Positions 20,301 through 34,300 of a stretch of 64,000 nt of DNA are shown in pieces; the stretch's first letter is position 1; each line of letters begins with the position of its first letter. The notes beneath the pieces are model-generated. The model made no database searches. It worked only from the letters and a program-made list of their open reading frames with translations, and had not been told where the DNA came from. The position numbers were made by a program, and so were the translations under genes. Source of the DNA: Seriola aureovittata (lineage: Eukaryota > Chordata > Actinopteri > Carangiformes > Carangidae). The stretch covers positions 9,368,501-9,432,500 of the forward strand of contig NC_079377.1 in NCBI RefSeq assembly GCF_021018895.1, given 5' to 3'.

Positions 20301-20994
20301 GAAATTCCAAAAGGCTATACTGAAGTTCGTGTGTGTGGAGTGTCCAGTAGAATGAGCATTTGAGCGCAAACTTCGTTTCCTCTCAGACAGAAGCCTTTCT
20401 CATCCAACCCTCTCTTTACCAGTCGGACATCATCACAAGGTCCTCTGAAAGATGGGATTGTGGTTGTGGTTTTGAAGGAGAAGGAAAGGAAAAAAAGGGT
20501 GAAAGAGAAGAATACCTGACGTGTTTGCCTCAGCTACCAGCAGCAGACGGAGTCCCTCTAAACCTACACCTACCTACCTACCTACCTACCGGCTGGGGAA
20601 CTGCCTGCATCCGATAAGGGATCTAGTCCAGAAAATCAAGTGTGGAGGGAGGGGGTGTGGAGAAAAGAAGTCGAATTGGAGAGAGGGAGAAGAGACACCG
20701 AGGGAGGGGGAAAGGTCAGGGACACGGGGGGGAGGGGGGGGGGTTATCGCACTGCCAGAAGTAAGGAGAGTGTCTACACAAACGGCTTGGCAGACGAAAC
20801 CAAGGAGACGAAGTGAAATAAACCAGCAACCCCTGCTCCACCGTTGACATTTTTTCGCAAGGACTACTTTTGGATTTTTAAACATTTCCGATTTCTTCCT
20901 GAGACAAATTTCGCACTTTGGTGAAGTCCAGGCAGCACAGACTGAATTTTGGACCGCGCGTAATTTGGAGAGTTTATTGCCACGCTGCGTCAGG
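20301..20994 (+). promoter_or_regulatory. smoc2: smoc2 proximal promoter / 5' UTR region, with G-run
   Basis: Sequence upstream of the smoc2 ATG becomes G/C-rich from about 20440. It contains a (CCTA)n run at about 20567-20590, purine-rich GGGAGA-type stretches, and a G-run at 20726-20743 broken by a single A. How much of this is transcribed cannot be read from sequence; a long 5' UTR is plausible. The start codon context is CAGGATGC, with A at -3. Confidence 0.5.
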
Positions 20995-21069
20995 ATGCGC
21001 GTCTGTCCGCTACTGGTCTTCCTCTGTCTGCTGTGCGCTGGACGCGCTCAAAAGTTCTCCGCTCTCACG
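20995..21069 (+). other. smoc2: smoc2 exon 1: signal peptide
   Basis: Encodes MRVCPLLVFLCLLCAGRA and then QKFSALT. A single basic residue is followed by a hydrophobic core and a small-residue cleavage context before QKFSAL, the conserved mature start of SMOC2. The exon ends at phase 0 and the donor GTAGGA starts at 21070. Confidence 0.93.
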
Positions 21070-24000
21070 GTAGGAAGAGCCACATAATTCCCCGAATGCG
21101 TCTCAAGATAGAAAGGCTTTTCTAAAAGTCCAACACGCAATGACAGTTTCCTGTTTTACGAAAAAAAATACAGTCCTGAAACAAGACTTTTTCTTTTTTT
21201 TTCTTTTTTTTTTTTTAAAGTCAGTAGCCTATGTTAGTTCACAAGCTTAGCGCTCTTCATCCTTTATCTATGTCCTTTTTATGAGCTTTTCGTTTGATAG
21301 CCAGAAATGCTTAAATAGAAAATCTAATGAATAAACAAAGAGATAAATAGAAATCTTAAATAAATCTAAACAGATTTATGACCAATGCTGATTAAATGAA
21401 CTTTAAATTAATTTAGATGTAATCTCTCCCGAGAAAATGTTTCACAGTTTGAATATGTTCCATATATGGCAGAAATTCAAGATGGAATTTACAACCCAAG
21501 ATAGGTTTGCATTGTAAAACTTTATGAACTCCATTGTGTTCAGGGTCTCTGCACAGTGTATCTGAGATGGCAAAATCTTCTGGCTTTCCTGTGAGGGGTT
21601 GACTGGTCTGGTAGCAGCACCACTCTGGTTTACTTTTAGTGCCTTCACCTGCCTCCCAGCTTCTGGGCTTGTCTGCCTCTCTGTCCCAGTTGCTCTTGTA
21701 GTACCAGTGGCTCTTTAGATGCTGAGGTACCAGTGTCAGGAGGTCTGCTGCTCCGAAGCACATGGCATTGTTTACAGCAGCAGCTGTGGTGCATCATGTC
21801 AATTTCTCCTCAAAGATCAGGAGAAGATGCACCTTTAAAGCAGATGAGGGGAATTTCATGGCCACGATCAAGTGCAGGTATCGTGCTGAAGGAGGAATAA
21901 TAGAGAGTGGAATGTGCACTGTCAGAGACTTCCCCCCTTGATTTAGAGGTTGAAGTGACAGCCGCCTCCTCCAGCATCGTTATTTATGGGTCCGGGTGAA
22001 GATGCCTTAATATCCAATTGGAAACAAATGGCCATGAGTTGTTAACCTGCAGGTGAAGGGTCGGAGATCCTTTCTCCCTGACGGCACTATGGAGTTGTGG
22101 AATGTGGGAGGAATTGTTGCACCGAGCAGATGCTCCCCCTTAATTTTCACCATGATGCACACAATTACACACACATCGTATGAGTACAGATAATGTGTTT
22201 CCTTTTTGAAGTGTTGTGGATGGTAATATTTACTCAGCAAATGATGTGAAGGTTATACTGATACAGCTGTGTTTGGGTATGACACAGCAGCCACTCTGAT
22301 CTAGATATGACTATAAGAACGAAAATCTTTCTTATTCCGTTGCATGTTTCAGTCATAACTGTGTCTGTGTCGTACCTCCCCACTGTGGTTCGTTAGACCC
22401 TCTATTGGAATAACACATGGAGCACCAGACTTGTACTTTTACAGGACTTCATGAGTGATTAATGGCTTATTGTTTGAATGGCACAGGAAAGGCTATTGCT
22501 GGTTTTAAGAAAATGTCTCCACTTCATATTTTGTGCATATTTGAGGTCAAACAGGCAGTTAAATATAGGGGATATTTGCCCAGGTTATTCACGAAGCAGG
22601 CTTTTTCCATGTGTTATGGAAGTATGAAATAGTGTGTGAAAAGATGAGGGCACATAAAACATTGGCTGCCTCTTTTCAAACCTATACAAAGCAATTATAG
22701 TATAACATATGGGTTCCATTGCCCCCTATGCTTTCATGAAATTGTGCACCTGCCCAAAGAGACTTCTTTATTGTCACATGAACATTGGTGGCCTTTCACA
22801 CCACCTCTTTCTTTTTAACATCTTTCACAGCAATTAAGTGGCTTTACCTTTGATTGAGTTAGTAGCCTGGTTAAAGGCTGTCACTTTCTTCCCTTTCCAC
22901 CATGCTGGAAACTAATGATCCCCTTTGCATCCTAGCATCCACGCAGGAAACTCCCGCCAAGGCCATTTAACACATTTGCCACGGCTCTCAGCTGGGGCCC
23001 CCATTGACCCTGCGGGGCCGTGGTGTGAGGGGCCTCTCGGGGCGCTGGAAGCGGGGGCCTCCCAGCCCAGAGGGCCCTTATCAGCCTACAATGTGCTCTC
23101 TGCTGGAGGCTCGCCTCCTCCGTACTCAATTCAATCCCACAATGCCGCAGAGCCAGGGGGAGGTAATAGGATTTGATTTGTATGCTGGTTGGTCTTGGAA
23201 AAAAAAAAATTTTCCTTACACTCCGCCCGTCTCGCCCTCTTTCTTCTGTCTCTTGTTCCTCTGCCAACCTCTTGTATTATTTGAGCAGATGCAAAAAGCA
23301 TCTTCCAAGAGATTTCATGCAATGAAAGAAAGATATCATGAAACGAAAGACAGCAAAGTAAAGAGAAAGAAAAACAGAGAAAGTGAGAGCCAGCTGTCTG
23401 GAAGTAGACAAAAAAAGGATTTGAGCAATAGATGGACTTGTTTCACAATATGTGTTCTGTCTTGTTTGAGTCTCCTTTTATGATAAATAAGGGTGGAAGC
23501 CAGTGCCGTGGTGAAGGCCATCCATCACTCTGTGCCGTGTTGCTGCGCATGACGATGGTGCTGGCTCTGAGAGGCTGGAATGAGACATCAGGGGAGTGTA
23601 AGGGCTCTACCTCGGCGTCGCCCATCCATCACCACCGGTCAAACACACTGCAGTAGATGGCTAACCACCATTAGGAGTACATAGGAGGAAGAGGTCCTCA
23701 AGACACCACAGTCTCTGACACTTCTTCCTCTCACTCTCACTGGTTTTCACGTCTTATTTTTTCTCCTGCTGCAGTGTGGCCAGCTTTCACTGTGAAATAA
23801 ACACTTGGATGCCTGATAGTGAATCTGGGTGGCTGATTTCATGGGTGGCTGATTTCATGGCGAACTGTGTTTTTCCATGCTGCGTTCTTGGAGCTTTATC
23901 TTAAACTTGCAGGCACTTGGCGCTCTGCTGTGTGCTGTACAGTGGACATCTAGCAGGATGCTGGGCTGCAGAATGACTCTGTTTGAGTTGTCAGTCTGCT

Positions 24001-26289
24001 GGCTGGCAAGGACTGATGCTGATAATGCTCGTCTAGCGTGAGCACTGGGGTGGCCAGCGTGGGCTGTGGCGATGTTGGCGGTCCACCACCAAGTATGGCT
24101 GGACACACTTAGTCACTATCAGAGCAGTTTCTAGCTTTGGGAGGCTGCGGCCCTCTGTAAAAAAACATCTTCAGACCCAGCCTGTCACGCCTGCTGGACT
24201 TTATGTGAAGGGGTGAGCTGTGAGAGACGGAGCGGAGGGTGAGAGGAGGTCACAGCAGCAGAGGGATGTCCTAACTGATGTGGGAGAACGGGGGAGAGGG
24301 AGGGAGAGGGAGGGAGACTGTCAGTTAGGTGCAGTGATGCAAACAATCCAAAAAAACTCAGAGACACTGACGAGGAGGGGCAAGGACATGTTAGAGAGAA
24401 ATAAGTGGCAGGAGAAAGAGAACCAGAGACCAGCTTGGGATGGGATCATACCAGCCACGACGCCTGTCAACATGTTGACGTTCTGACTCATGACTACTCA
24501 GTAGTTATTACTACATTATTACATGATTACTCAGGAGTCATGGGTCAGACAACACCCATCTTTCAATTCAGCCATCATTTCGAAGTCAACTTACCCACCT
24601 GTAAACACACACACAAACACACTGGTGCTTAGTTGGTGAGAGCCAGTGTTACTGTTTTGTAACCATTTGAGTCATCCAAACAACCCTCCTCAAATTCAGC
24701 GATGCTCTTCAAAGTGGCAACTTCTTCACAGATTAAGTTACAATAGAGAAGAGCAAACTTGAAATGGAAAATCCTCAAATATTTTCTGATGGCTTAAAGT
24801 GAACTAATGTGTATTTGAATCCTTACAGGTTACGGCTTTGATGTGGATGTGAAGGGGATTTTTCCCTCTCAGATTGTTGGATTTGAGGGGGTTTTAGTGG
24901 GCCAAAGACCTAAAAAATATGTTGTATCTGGGAGACTTGGCTGCCCAGTCGTTAAAGCACTGACCACGAACCGTGACGTCCAGTTCACATCCAGATGGGG
25001 ACCTTTGTTGCATGCCACCTCCCTCACCTCACAACTCCTGTCATCTCACTACTGTTACTGAATAAAGTCATAAAATGCCTGTTTTTTTGTTTAAAAAAAA
25101 AAAAAATCATGCTATGACCCCTCAGATTTATCTTGGGACCTCTCATAATTTGTTATTTCCAGAGGAAGAAGAGGAATAACTCTGTCTAGAAAGATGAAGG
25201 ATGAGAGTTGAGACTTGGACACAGGCTGTTCTTATGAAGCCAACAGTCAGCTCAGTGTGTGCAGTGTCAGGATACTTTTTGTGTTATTATTATTTTAAAA
25301 GCCAAGAAAGAAAGAGCTTGTAAGAAAAAATCTTTTTTGAAAAATTTCGATCTAAGACTAATTTTCCCTGCCTCACGGCTCCTCTTCCGATGTGTTTGAA
25401 CGGGCCTCTCCTCTCTGATCCCCTTGGGAAGATTTATGAGCAGGGTTGACAGAGTGGGTTGTATTCCCCCCCCCCACCCCCCCACCCCCTCGCCCAGGGC
25501 GACACTGCCTTCCCTGCCAACCCTCTTCCAGGTGCATGTAGCCCTGAAGCCTTACTCGTCTGAATGCAGAGGGCTGCCACCAAACCTCATCTCTCACTTC
25601 ATTTGTTGGATGTCAGACACAACAAATTTTTTATTGCTGATCATCCCGCCCTCCTGCTGGATATGTGTCTTTTCTTCTTCTATCCTGCCATGCCCTGTCT
25701 TTTGATAACTCATAACAGATTTTTATGGCTTACCTTGAACCGAGGGCTTTGATTCTCTGCTTTGTGCCACAGAATGGGTTGAGTGAGTGAGTGAGTGAGT
25801 GAGTGAGTGAGTGAGTGAGTGAGTGAGTGAGTGAGTGAGTGAGTGAGCGAGTGAGCGAGTGAGCAAGTGAGTGGGAGCGAGTTTCTGTCTGTCTGTGCGT
25901 CTGCTGTGAATAGTTGACAGGGAGGTCATTCAGACTGATTGTGGATATCCAAGCATCCACTGAAAACTGAAAAAAAAGAACGTCACAAAACAAAAGAGCT
26001 AACCTGAGTGAAAAATGACGGTGTTGCAGCGCGAAGACAAAAAGGTATTTATTTATGGATATGACTGACTGAATACAGCACCTGCATTGGCATGGGTAGA
26101 GAGTTTGTGTTTTTCCATTCTACCTATTATTCCACCGAGCTGAATGAATGAATCACGCAAACTTTATGTAAACCCAACACTCACACTGTAGCAGAACAAA
26201 GCTCTCTGACATCTAGTTTATTCAGCCACTCTATCATTCACTGCTTTTTCATTCATTGTAGCAGTCACAGCTTGTTGCCACCCCCCCCC

Positions 26290-26339
<50 letters not shown>

Positions 26340-28362
26340 ACCAACCGCCTCATTGTGTGGCCTGGCGAGGAGGTTTCATACCACGGTGGAAGATACAATG
26401 GTGGCATTGACACAGGTGATGTGATGCATTCAGCCAGGAGTCTCCGTCCTTGTTTCTCTTTTCATGGCTGAGTAAAACATCCTCAGGAGAGATTCCAGGT
26501 GAATACCTGTGCAGGTGTTGGCACAGACAAAGGATGAAGCGTCAGTCAAGTCTTCTCCAGCCCTTTAGACAAAGACGAATCTTGGCTGCACCCTGACAGG
26601 CTTGTAGTGACACTGCCTCATCTTTGTCTTTGTGTTGTACTGTTTATCGCTGCTTTATACTGTATTTATGAAAGGATGTTGCACTTTCTTATGAACCTCT
26701 GATGAAAGCTTTAAAGTAGAATTAACCGTTTGTATGGCTTTGGCAATGGACGCGTGTTCTGTCTTCGTTGTCGTAGCTTGTTTTTTATAAAATACACGAG
26801 CTTCAACCTCTAGTCTTCCTAAATCCCCCCAGAATCACACCTGTTGCGGAGATTAAAGTGTTTTGGTGCAGAGCTGACTGATTCCCAGAAATGGCTCATT
26901 TAACAAATGTTTTTTTCTGCTTATCTCCTACTTTCTCACCTATGCAGTTCCTGCGGGTGGACCAGGATAAGGAGTGCAACATGGAATGCAGCGGAGCTCC
27001 TCGCAAACCCCTGTGCGCCTCCGACGGCAGGACCTTCACATCTCGCTGCGAGTTCCTCCGAGCCAAGTGCCGCGACCCCCAGCTGGAGGTCATCCGAGGG
27101 CCATGCAAAGGTCAGGTCATGAGTCACGCTTCAGCGCCGCCTGACGCTCTCAAATGTGCAGAGAGGGTCACAGTAGAAACTTGTGGGTTAAATTCATTTC
27201 AGCATAATTAATTCTCTGAGTGCTGGGAGGATGAGTGGGGTTGACATACTGAGAGTGGATGGGTGGGGCAGGTGCTGCTGCCTGGCTGGTTTCATCATTT
27301 CACCCCATTTGTACTGATAAAGGAAATGTACATTCATTTGTCAAAATACTCTAATTGTTTTGTTTTCAGTGGAAATTATTTTTTGTCTTCTTATGGATTA
27401 TATGCGTATGTCATGGGACCGACAGCTTCCTCACTGATTTGAAATGGCTCCAGCTTTGTGAAATCAAATCATTATGCAGAGGCGAGGGCATTTCAATGAA
27501 ATACTTTGACAAGAATTAATGGACTCATTTTCATCATAGTAGATGTAAAGCTGTACATATGTGACCAATGGAGGACTGGAGATGAAAAGCAAAAGGGGAA
27601 GGAGAGCCAGTGAGGTCAGGCAGCTCACAGACTCCCTCATTGTTAGCCGTCGTTGGAAGGAAGAACCCATACACCCAAAAGCTGAAGTCCTGAACCCTCT
27701 CCCCCCCACCCTCCTCACTAACTCTATACTGCTAGTTCATTGCTCTCCAGACTGGGCACAAAGCCCCATTCTTACATATTACAATATTAGATCACTAATG
27801 CCGGGAGCGTGAGCAAAAGGGTTTGCTTAAAAAGAAGTCTCATATGATGGAAAAGCATTCCACGATTTTATGCCCGTGCTGTGTCTCTATGGCAACGTCT
27901 CTAAGCGGACATCTGGATGTGGTGGACAGCGCGGGACACAGAATAGAGGATTCCAGCTAGGAAGCTGAAAGGGACGAGAGTCCATGAAAGTCGTATTGTA
28001 TGCGTCAATAACATCGGGTGTATAAGGGTTCGGACCCCCCTCTGCTCCTGGACGGCCGGGGGTAAAGACACAGCAACGGCAGCCGTGTCAGCACCCGAAA
28101 TAAACCAGAGGGCTGATTTTGCCTAAAAGCACAGAGATGGGATTGTGTTTAAGGATGGCGAGACTGGCACCACATTTGTTTTCTATCACTGCGCTGAGAT
28201 GATTCAAGTGTCCTGTCATTTTTTCCAGTCAAGTTTTTGGTCGGAGCCCCCTGGAGAAGGACGATGGTTTTGGGTTTTTCCACTGGAGCTAACTTTAGAG
28301 CTCCTCAACTCCCTGTTATCCCCCATCCGGAACATCCAGAGTCTCTCCTCTCCAGTGACAGT

Positions 28363-28416
<54 letters not shown>

Positions 28417-31265
28417 ACACACCAGCCTGAAAGAAACCAGTGCACATTCCCCTGCGTGTGTCTAATGGTCAATCTACAGAAAGACATGCCAGGGACATGC
28501 AGCCTCCTGACCAAACTGGTGAACGTTTTTAAAATTAGCATGAGTCATTGTTTTAATGTGATTTGAACCTGCCAGCCAGACGAGCACTGCGTGGCAGCTA
28601 ATGTGTCGCACCAAGTTACCATTAAACCCATTGCTGCCCAACATTTCCTGAGAGTTTGCACAGCTGGTGCTGTTGGCCAGGTGAGGTGAAGCAGCTGTGG
28701 AATGACAGGATGAGCCATGGCTCTGACAGAGGGATGTGAAAACACACGAGGTGCTCATAGGTGAAACGTTGCTGACCTGACCCTCATTCATATCAACAAA
28801 TACGTGGAGGACAGCTCGGGCTGAGCTGAGGAGACAGTCGAGGTTTAGGAGGAGAGTGAGACAGACCCAGAGACATTAAGGAAGGGTCAGGTTTTCCCTG
28901 TGCATCAGCCCTTTTCTTGGGTGACTGGAATGTTCTACAGGAGCAGCACGAGCTGCCTCGCTCAGTAATGGCTTTACCACCAGGCACTGTGCAGGCTTGC
29001 CTGACTTGCTCCTAATAAGACCGGGGGTGTTGGTTTCTTTTCCCAGCCACACAAGTATCTGCTGCTTCCGAAATGTCTTGAATTGTTTTCCCCTGCATCT
29101 CTCCCCTCTCCCTGCATTTTTCTTTCGTTCTTCATCATCTGTGAGATTCAACATCATCTTCTGACTTTTTAAGTAGGTTGGTTTCGGAGTTGTGCTGCAT
29201 AAGAAAATAGTTGAGCTGTGGGTTGAATCATGGGTCTCTGTGATGTGTAGTGATTCCGGTGATTTGTGGTACTCCTCAGATACATCCAGATGTGTAGCAG
29301 AGAAGAAGTACACAGAGCAGCAGGCCAAGAAGCTCTTCCCGCAGGTCTTTGTGCCTGTATGCAACCCTGATGGTACATATAGCGAGGTAACAAAAAACAC
29401 ACCATTACATGATACTTCTCTTGAATAGGAGGCACAGCTCTAGACTAGAGAGGCTACAGTAGAAAAGAGTAACTCTTTCGCACCCTGAGTTCACTTTTTG
29501 CAAGAATTGCTCTTTTCTCCTGAATGGATTTTATTGTTAATGACTTTTTAACTCTGTTCCTTCACATTTCATTCATGCAAATGCCATCCCTGGTTTAGAT
29601 TATGCCAACTTTGCGTTTACATGCTGTTTTAATTACAGGTTCAGTGCCACAGCTACACTGGATACTGCTGGTGTGTCACACCCAATGGCCGACCCATCAG
29701 TGGCTCAGCAGTGGCCAATAAAAAACCTCGGTGCCAAGGTTGGAAAAACCCTCATAATCTGTCTCACAATGGGAAACTTTGAATAATGTATACACTTATG
29801 CATACTCTATTTTCAGTTCAGTGCACTAGTATAGGCATTTCATTTTGTATTTTTAAAATGACTGACTTATAGTCAAACATGGTTTCTGTAATTATATGAA
29901 GCAATGATGATAAAATGAATTCAGCACAGCCAAGCATGACATTCCATGTATGTGGGGGGTGTAATCTTTAGTCCTATGGGAAAATGGTCAGTGACTGGAC
30001 TGATGGCCACAGAGTTTGAGGGCCACCCGAGGACTGAGCGTTGCTCAAGGCATGGGGCTACAGTGTAAATAAGCCTAGTAGAAAATCCTTGCTGCAGAGT
30101 TGAGCAACAAAATTAAACTGTAAGGAATGTAAGTATTCTTGGAGGATGGCGTCTGCCAAACAATCAAATAACCAATGCCACATGTCCTCCCTGTGCGTCT
30201 TCATGGGGCTGCCTTGTAAGTTGCTGCTGTCTTAAGAGTGAGAAAGTTCCAGGAGCAGCTGCAGTAGTTTTAAGTGCCAGCTGTACTTTAATTTTGATTG
30301 TGTATATGAAGTTTAAAAATTTCACAAAATACATCTCCATTGACGTGCAGTGTGGAAGTGATTGGAGCCATTTAAAATGAATGATAAACAGGCAGGAAAG
30401 AGTTTTCCACTGTAGTTCACTCCTCACTTCAGTCTGGTGGCTGTTTGTCTTCTTTGTCACACTTGAAAAAAGTGTATTGTGGTGAATTTTTAATTCATTT
30501 GAACCTGTCGCTTTTTAGGATCAAAACAAGAGAGGGCTACCACAAGAGAGCCAGGTAAAGCAGGTGAGACTTTAATTCAAGGAAAATTCATTCTCAGAGG
30601 CATATCGACTCCTTTATATTTGCATGTGTGCTTTCATGTGTGTCCATGTGCATGTGTGTACTTATCTAAGCATGCATGTACATGTGTGTATGTATTCATT
30701 TGTATCTCTGTCTGTTTGCCTGCATTTGTGTCAGAGATGTGCAGGGCAGGTCGCCTGTTAAGGCTTGCCTCTCTAATATTTTGTCAATTTGAGAGAGTAC
30801 AAGCAGCCTGAAGGCTGATATAAAAGCGGTCTGTGACTGAGTAACAAGTCTAAGGAGAGAGGCTGCGGTGAGCTTTAATGCACACCGCCAGCAGCTACAG
30901 CGCCTATAACCGCCTGTTGTCTTTACCAGGCAGCTAAACGACCAGGAAGCAGCCAGAATGGAAGAACACTGACTTGTCAGAAGCTCTTTTCTAACTTTGT
31001 TCTTTTTCAGCAACAGTGTCATAAGACACAAGGAAATGTTCACACTTTATCCTCCACCTACTTTCACCCTGTCTCTCATCAACATCTACCCTCCTCCAGA
31101 TATAGAGCCACTAAGTTTCCCTCTGGCTCCACTCCAGATACTGTGTATCTTTCTCTCATCTTTTAAGACACTATTTGTTTAACTGATGTGATTTGAAGGC
31201 TCAAAAAGAAAGAAGTGTAATTTGGGTTGATCCAGATCGATTCCTTATGTGATTGTGTACATGTG

Positions 31266-31314
<49 letters not shown>

Positions 31315-34300
31315 GTGCATGAATGTGTGCATGTGTTTGAGAGAGAGAAAGTGCGTATCCATCCACTTGTGTTTGTCACATGGGTTATTCCTGTCAGTGT
31401 GACATTTACGTCTGCGCCTCTCTCTCTGTAAACAGTCTTGGGTATAGTGTTTGAGATGGTGGGAGAGGGAGTGAGGGCGGAAAGGATGTGAAGGGGGGGG
31501 GGGGTTGTGGTTCAATCTGAACTGGTTGGATAAACAGGGTGGTGAAAAGCAGAATAAACTGTAGATTTGTGGTGTGCCAGCACTGAAAATAGCAGTGATT
31601 GCATCAGTATTTTAATTCAGCAGAAGCCCATCAGTGCCTAACCATTCTACGGCAGGCATTGCTGCACTTTTATTATCAGAATTGGTAAAGTTAAACATCA
31701 AATGCTTTACCGTAAACCCAATTCTGGTGCTTGACTTGACAAATTCATTCACATGCTGGAATCATATGCAGCTGACGACTGACAAACAGCCGTAAAACTA
31801 CTGCTGTATGACCACAAATAGCGCGGGGGTTTCCTGGCAGATGCTAAAAGAGGTGTTACAGTCATGTAAAAGGCTGCAAAGTAAAGATAGGTCATTAGTG
31901 GTTTATCATAAATCCAAATCATAAATACACTTTTTTAAATGGCATTTCCATCCGTTAAGTGAGCAGAGTAATAACATGTCTGCCTCAGTCAGTCACACTG
32001 ACTGTATGTATTTTTATCCACCAAGCGTGCTTGAGAAGATGAATGGCTGGCATAACAAACTTGCATTAAATGTAAAATCCTGATTTTGCAATGGAGAATT
32101 CATTGCTGAAGAAAATAAGTTTTAAACTTAATCTCTGTTTGTGGAGCCACCCATTGGAGATGCCCTGACTCAGGCATTAACAGAGCTTTACTTTGAGCAG
32201 AATGAGTGTCCCACGCTGAGGTTAACCACACCTACGGCCGTGGTTTCACCCTTAGCGGCTCGAAACCTCAGTCCCCATCTTCCTCCTACCACAAATCGTA
32301 CAAACAAAAACAGACCAAACAAACACTGAGCTTGATTTTCCCACTGTTAATTGGTTAGTTTCAGACTTGGCTACTACAGTCTTCATCCCTTGTGTCTCTC
32401 CCACCTTCACACAGCTCTCAGAACTTGAATGCAGGCAATGGAAGGATGAAGAAGAACATCAGGGACAACTGTTCCTCATCCTCTCCTCATTCATTATAAC
32501 TGACCTCAATCTGTCCTCTATAACATAATCTCCTTTGCTGCATGAAGTGAAGCCATGGGAATATATGACCACTATACTTCTGTTTTTCCTCCTCTTTCCT
32601 TCTCTTACTGTAAGTCACCCTCTTTCAGCTTTCAACACACACACCCACACACACACACACACTCACACACACCCACACACACACACACACACCTCTCTGA
32701 TTCTCCTCACCTCTACTTCTGCCTCTCTCAATATTGTCCGGGCAACGTGCAAATCTCACATAGTTAAGTATTCTCTAATCTAGCTTTCTCTCGTAATTGT
32801 AGTCTCCTTGCAAATATTCTCCATTCTAAATGCAGATGAGACTGGCCTAGTGGTGGATCCACAGCCTCCTACAGATGAAGAAGGTGAGCTTTTATCCGTC
32901 AGACTGTGAGTAAGAAATGTTTGATGCCGTGCCTGTGTTTACTGAGACACCACTGACTGACTCAAAAGCATAGCATGAAACTGGCCTTAAAAGGGCAAAA
33001 GAAGCCTCACATGAGACAACTACAGCCTCATCCTTCCTAAAAGGTCATTGGAGAAAATGTGATAGAAAAACATTTTTAAATTGATAAGATTCACAAAGAA
33101 AACTATCAAAATGAGTGGCTTTCTTTGGCAATCTTTGTTGAGTAGCAACACAGTGGCCACAAGTGACGATTACAGAATATTAATAAATGCTAAAACATTG
33201 TGTAACAGAAACCGCAAATGTACAACAATATCTATCTAGCATTAGCTAGGTAGCCAACATAAACTACTGCTCATACCAAATCAAGTAAGCTAGCCACAAA
33301 GTGCTCATATGAGCAAGGTTGTGTTTTACTGACTGAGAATTCAACTTTTCATTTGAAGAAGAATGGTGGTAATTCTTTTTTCAAAAGTACATTTACTTTA
33401 AGTACTGTACTTCAGTCTAATTTTGCAATACTGCAAATACTTTACTTGAGGCTGTTCCTTTTTATGCTTTGTGACTTTATGATTGAAAATGTTTCATATA
33501 AAACATCATCTTTAAAATATGATGCATTGTTACAGACAGAAATAACAAGGTCACAACCAGATGCAACATTAAAATGCTACTTCCATAAAAGTCATCAACA
33601 ATAATCCAATTATACGATAGACAGTAATATAAACCTTCCTTATGAGTACTTTCACCTTTGATACTTAAAGCATGCATTGCTGTTAATACATCTGTGCTGT
33701 AAGTTTTGTATGCAGTGTAATGGACTATTTCTATATTGTGGCATTGCTACATGCTTCCTTTAAACTCCAAATGACCAAGAAAACAACTTCCTACATTTCT
33801 AGTGCAATAAAGATAATCCATCACTGTTAACTAGAGGCAGTCACATTTGTAATGTTGCATTCGAGCACTTTTATCGCCCTTTCATATTATTAAAGAAGTA
33901 GTGTTTTATGACTCTATGTCAATGTGATTATTTGATAACACAGGAAGAAATTCATAGTCATAGTTTACTGTCCCTCTTTTTTTTTGCTGCTATATTTCTT
34001 GTCACAGCTGTCACATGCAATTTACTGTTCACATCCACTCCAGCAGTTTGAGAGACGATAACCTTGATGTGCATTTTTACAGTCTGTGAGTTTTGGAACT
34101 ACCAGGTTTGGCTCAGATGATAAACAAGTGTGTTTTCAATTGAAGCTAATAAAGCTGTCTTGGTGATTTTTTTCAGACATCATTTCCCAGTACCCCACTC
34201 TGTGGACAGAGCAGGTTCGCAGCCGACAGAACAATAGAACCAGAGCACCATGTGAGTTTCAAAGAACACTTTTTCTTTAATGATGGTGATCGGGTGTTTG

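Larger units (their letters stand above)
21070..26947 (+). other. smoc2: smoc2 intron 1
   Basis: A 5.9-kb intron with several distinct parts. There is a GC-rich patch at about 22930-23170 in otherwise AT-rich DNA, a purine-rich GGGAGA stretch at about 24290-24320, and a SINE-like repeat at about 24925-25106. A C-run lies at about 25467-25491, a (GAGT)n tract at 25780-25874, and a C26 run followed by (AC)16 at 26281-26338. No further exon or gene was recognised. Confidence 0.8.
30564..32835 (+). other. smoc2: smoc2 intron 5 with two microsatellites
   Basis: A 2.3-kb intron containing a (TG)n run at 31269-31311, a G-run at about 31493-31504, and an interrupted (CA)n run at 32634-32692. No coding exon was recognised. 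Confidence 0.75.
30519..34251 (+). other. smoc2: smoc2 exons 5-7: variable linker
   Basis: Three small exons (45, 48 and 75 nt) encode the SMOC-specific linker: SKQERATTREPGKA, DETGLVVDPQPPTDEE, then DIISQYPTLWTEQVRSRQ. The YPTLWTEQV block is the conserved part; the first two exons are poorly conserved. Their lengths keep phase if exons 5 or 6 are skipped (both multiples of three), so isoforms are possible. Confidence 0.85.

Noticed and set aside
25723..25993. Minus-strand frames with SLTH repeats
   Set aside because: Translation of the (GAGT)n microsatellite.
28876..29400. 174-codon minus-strand open frame
   Set aside because: It overlaps smoc2 exon 3 in antisense and continues into its intron. 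No domain, no splice-consistent partner; a shadow of the real exon.
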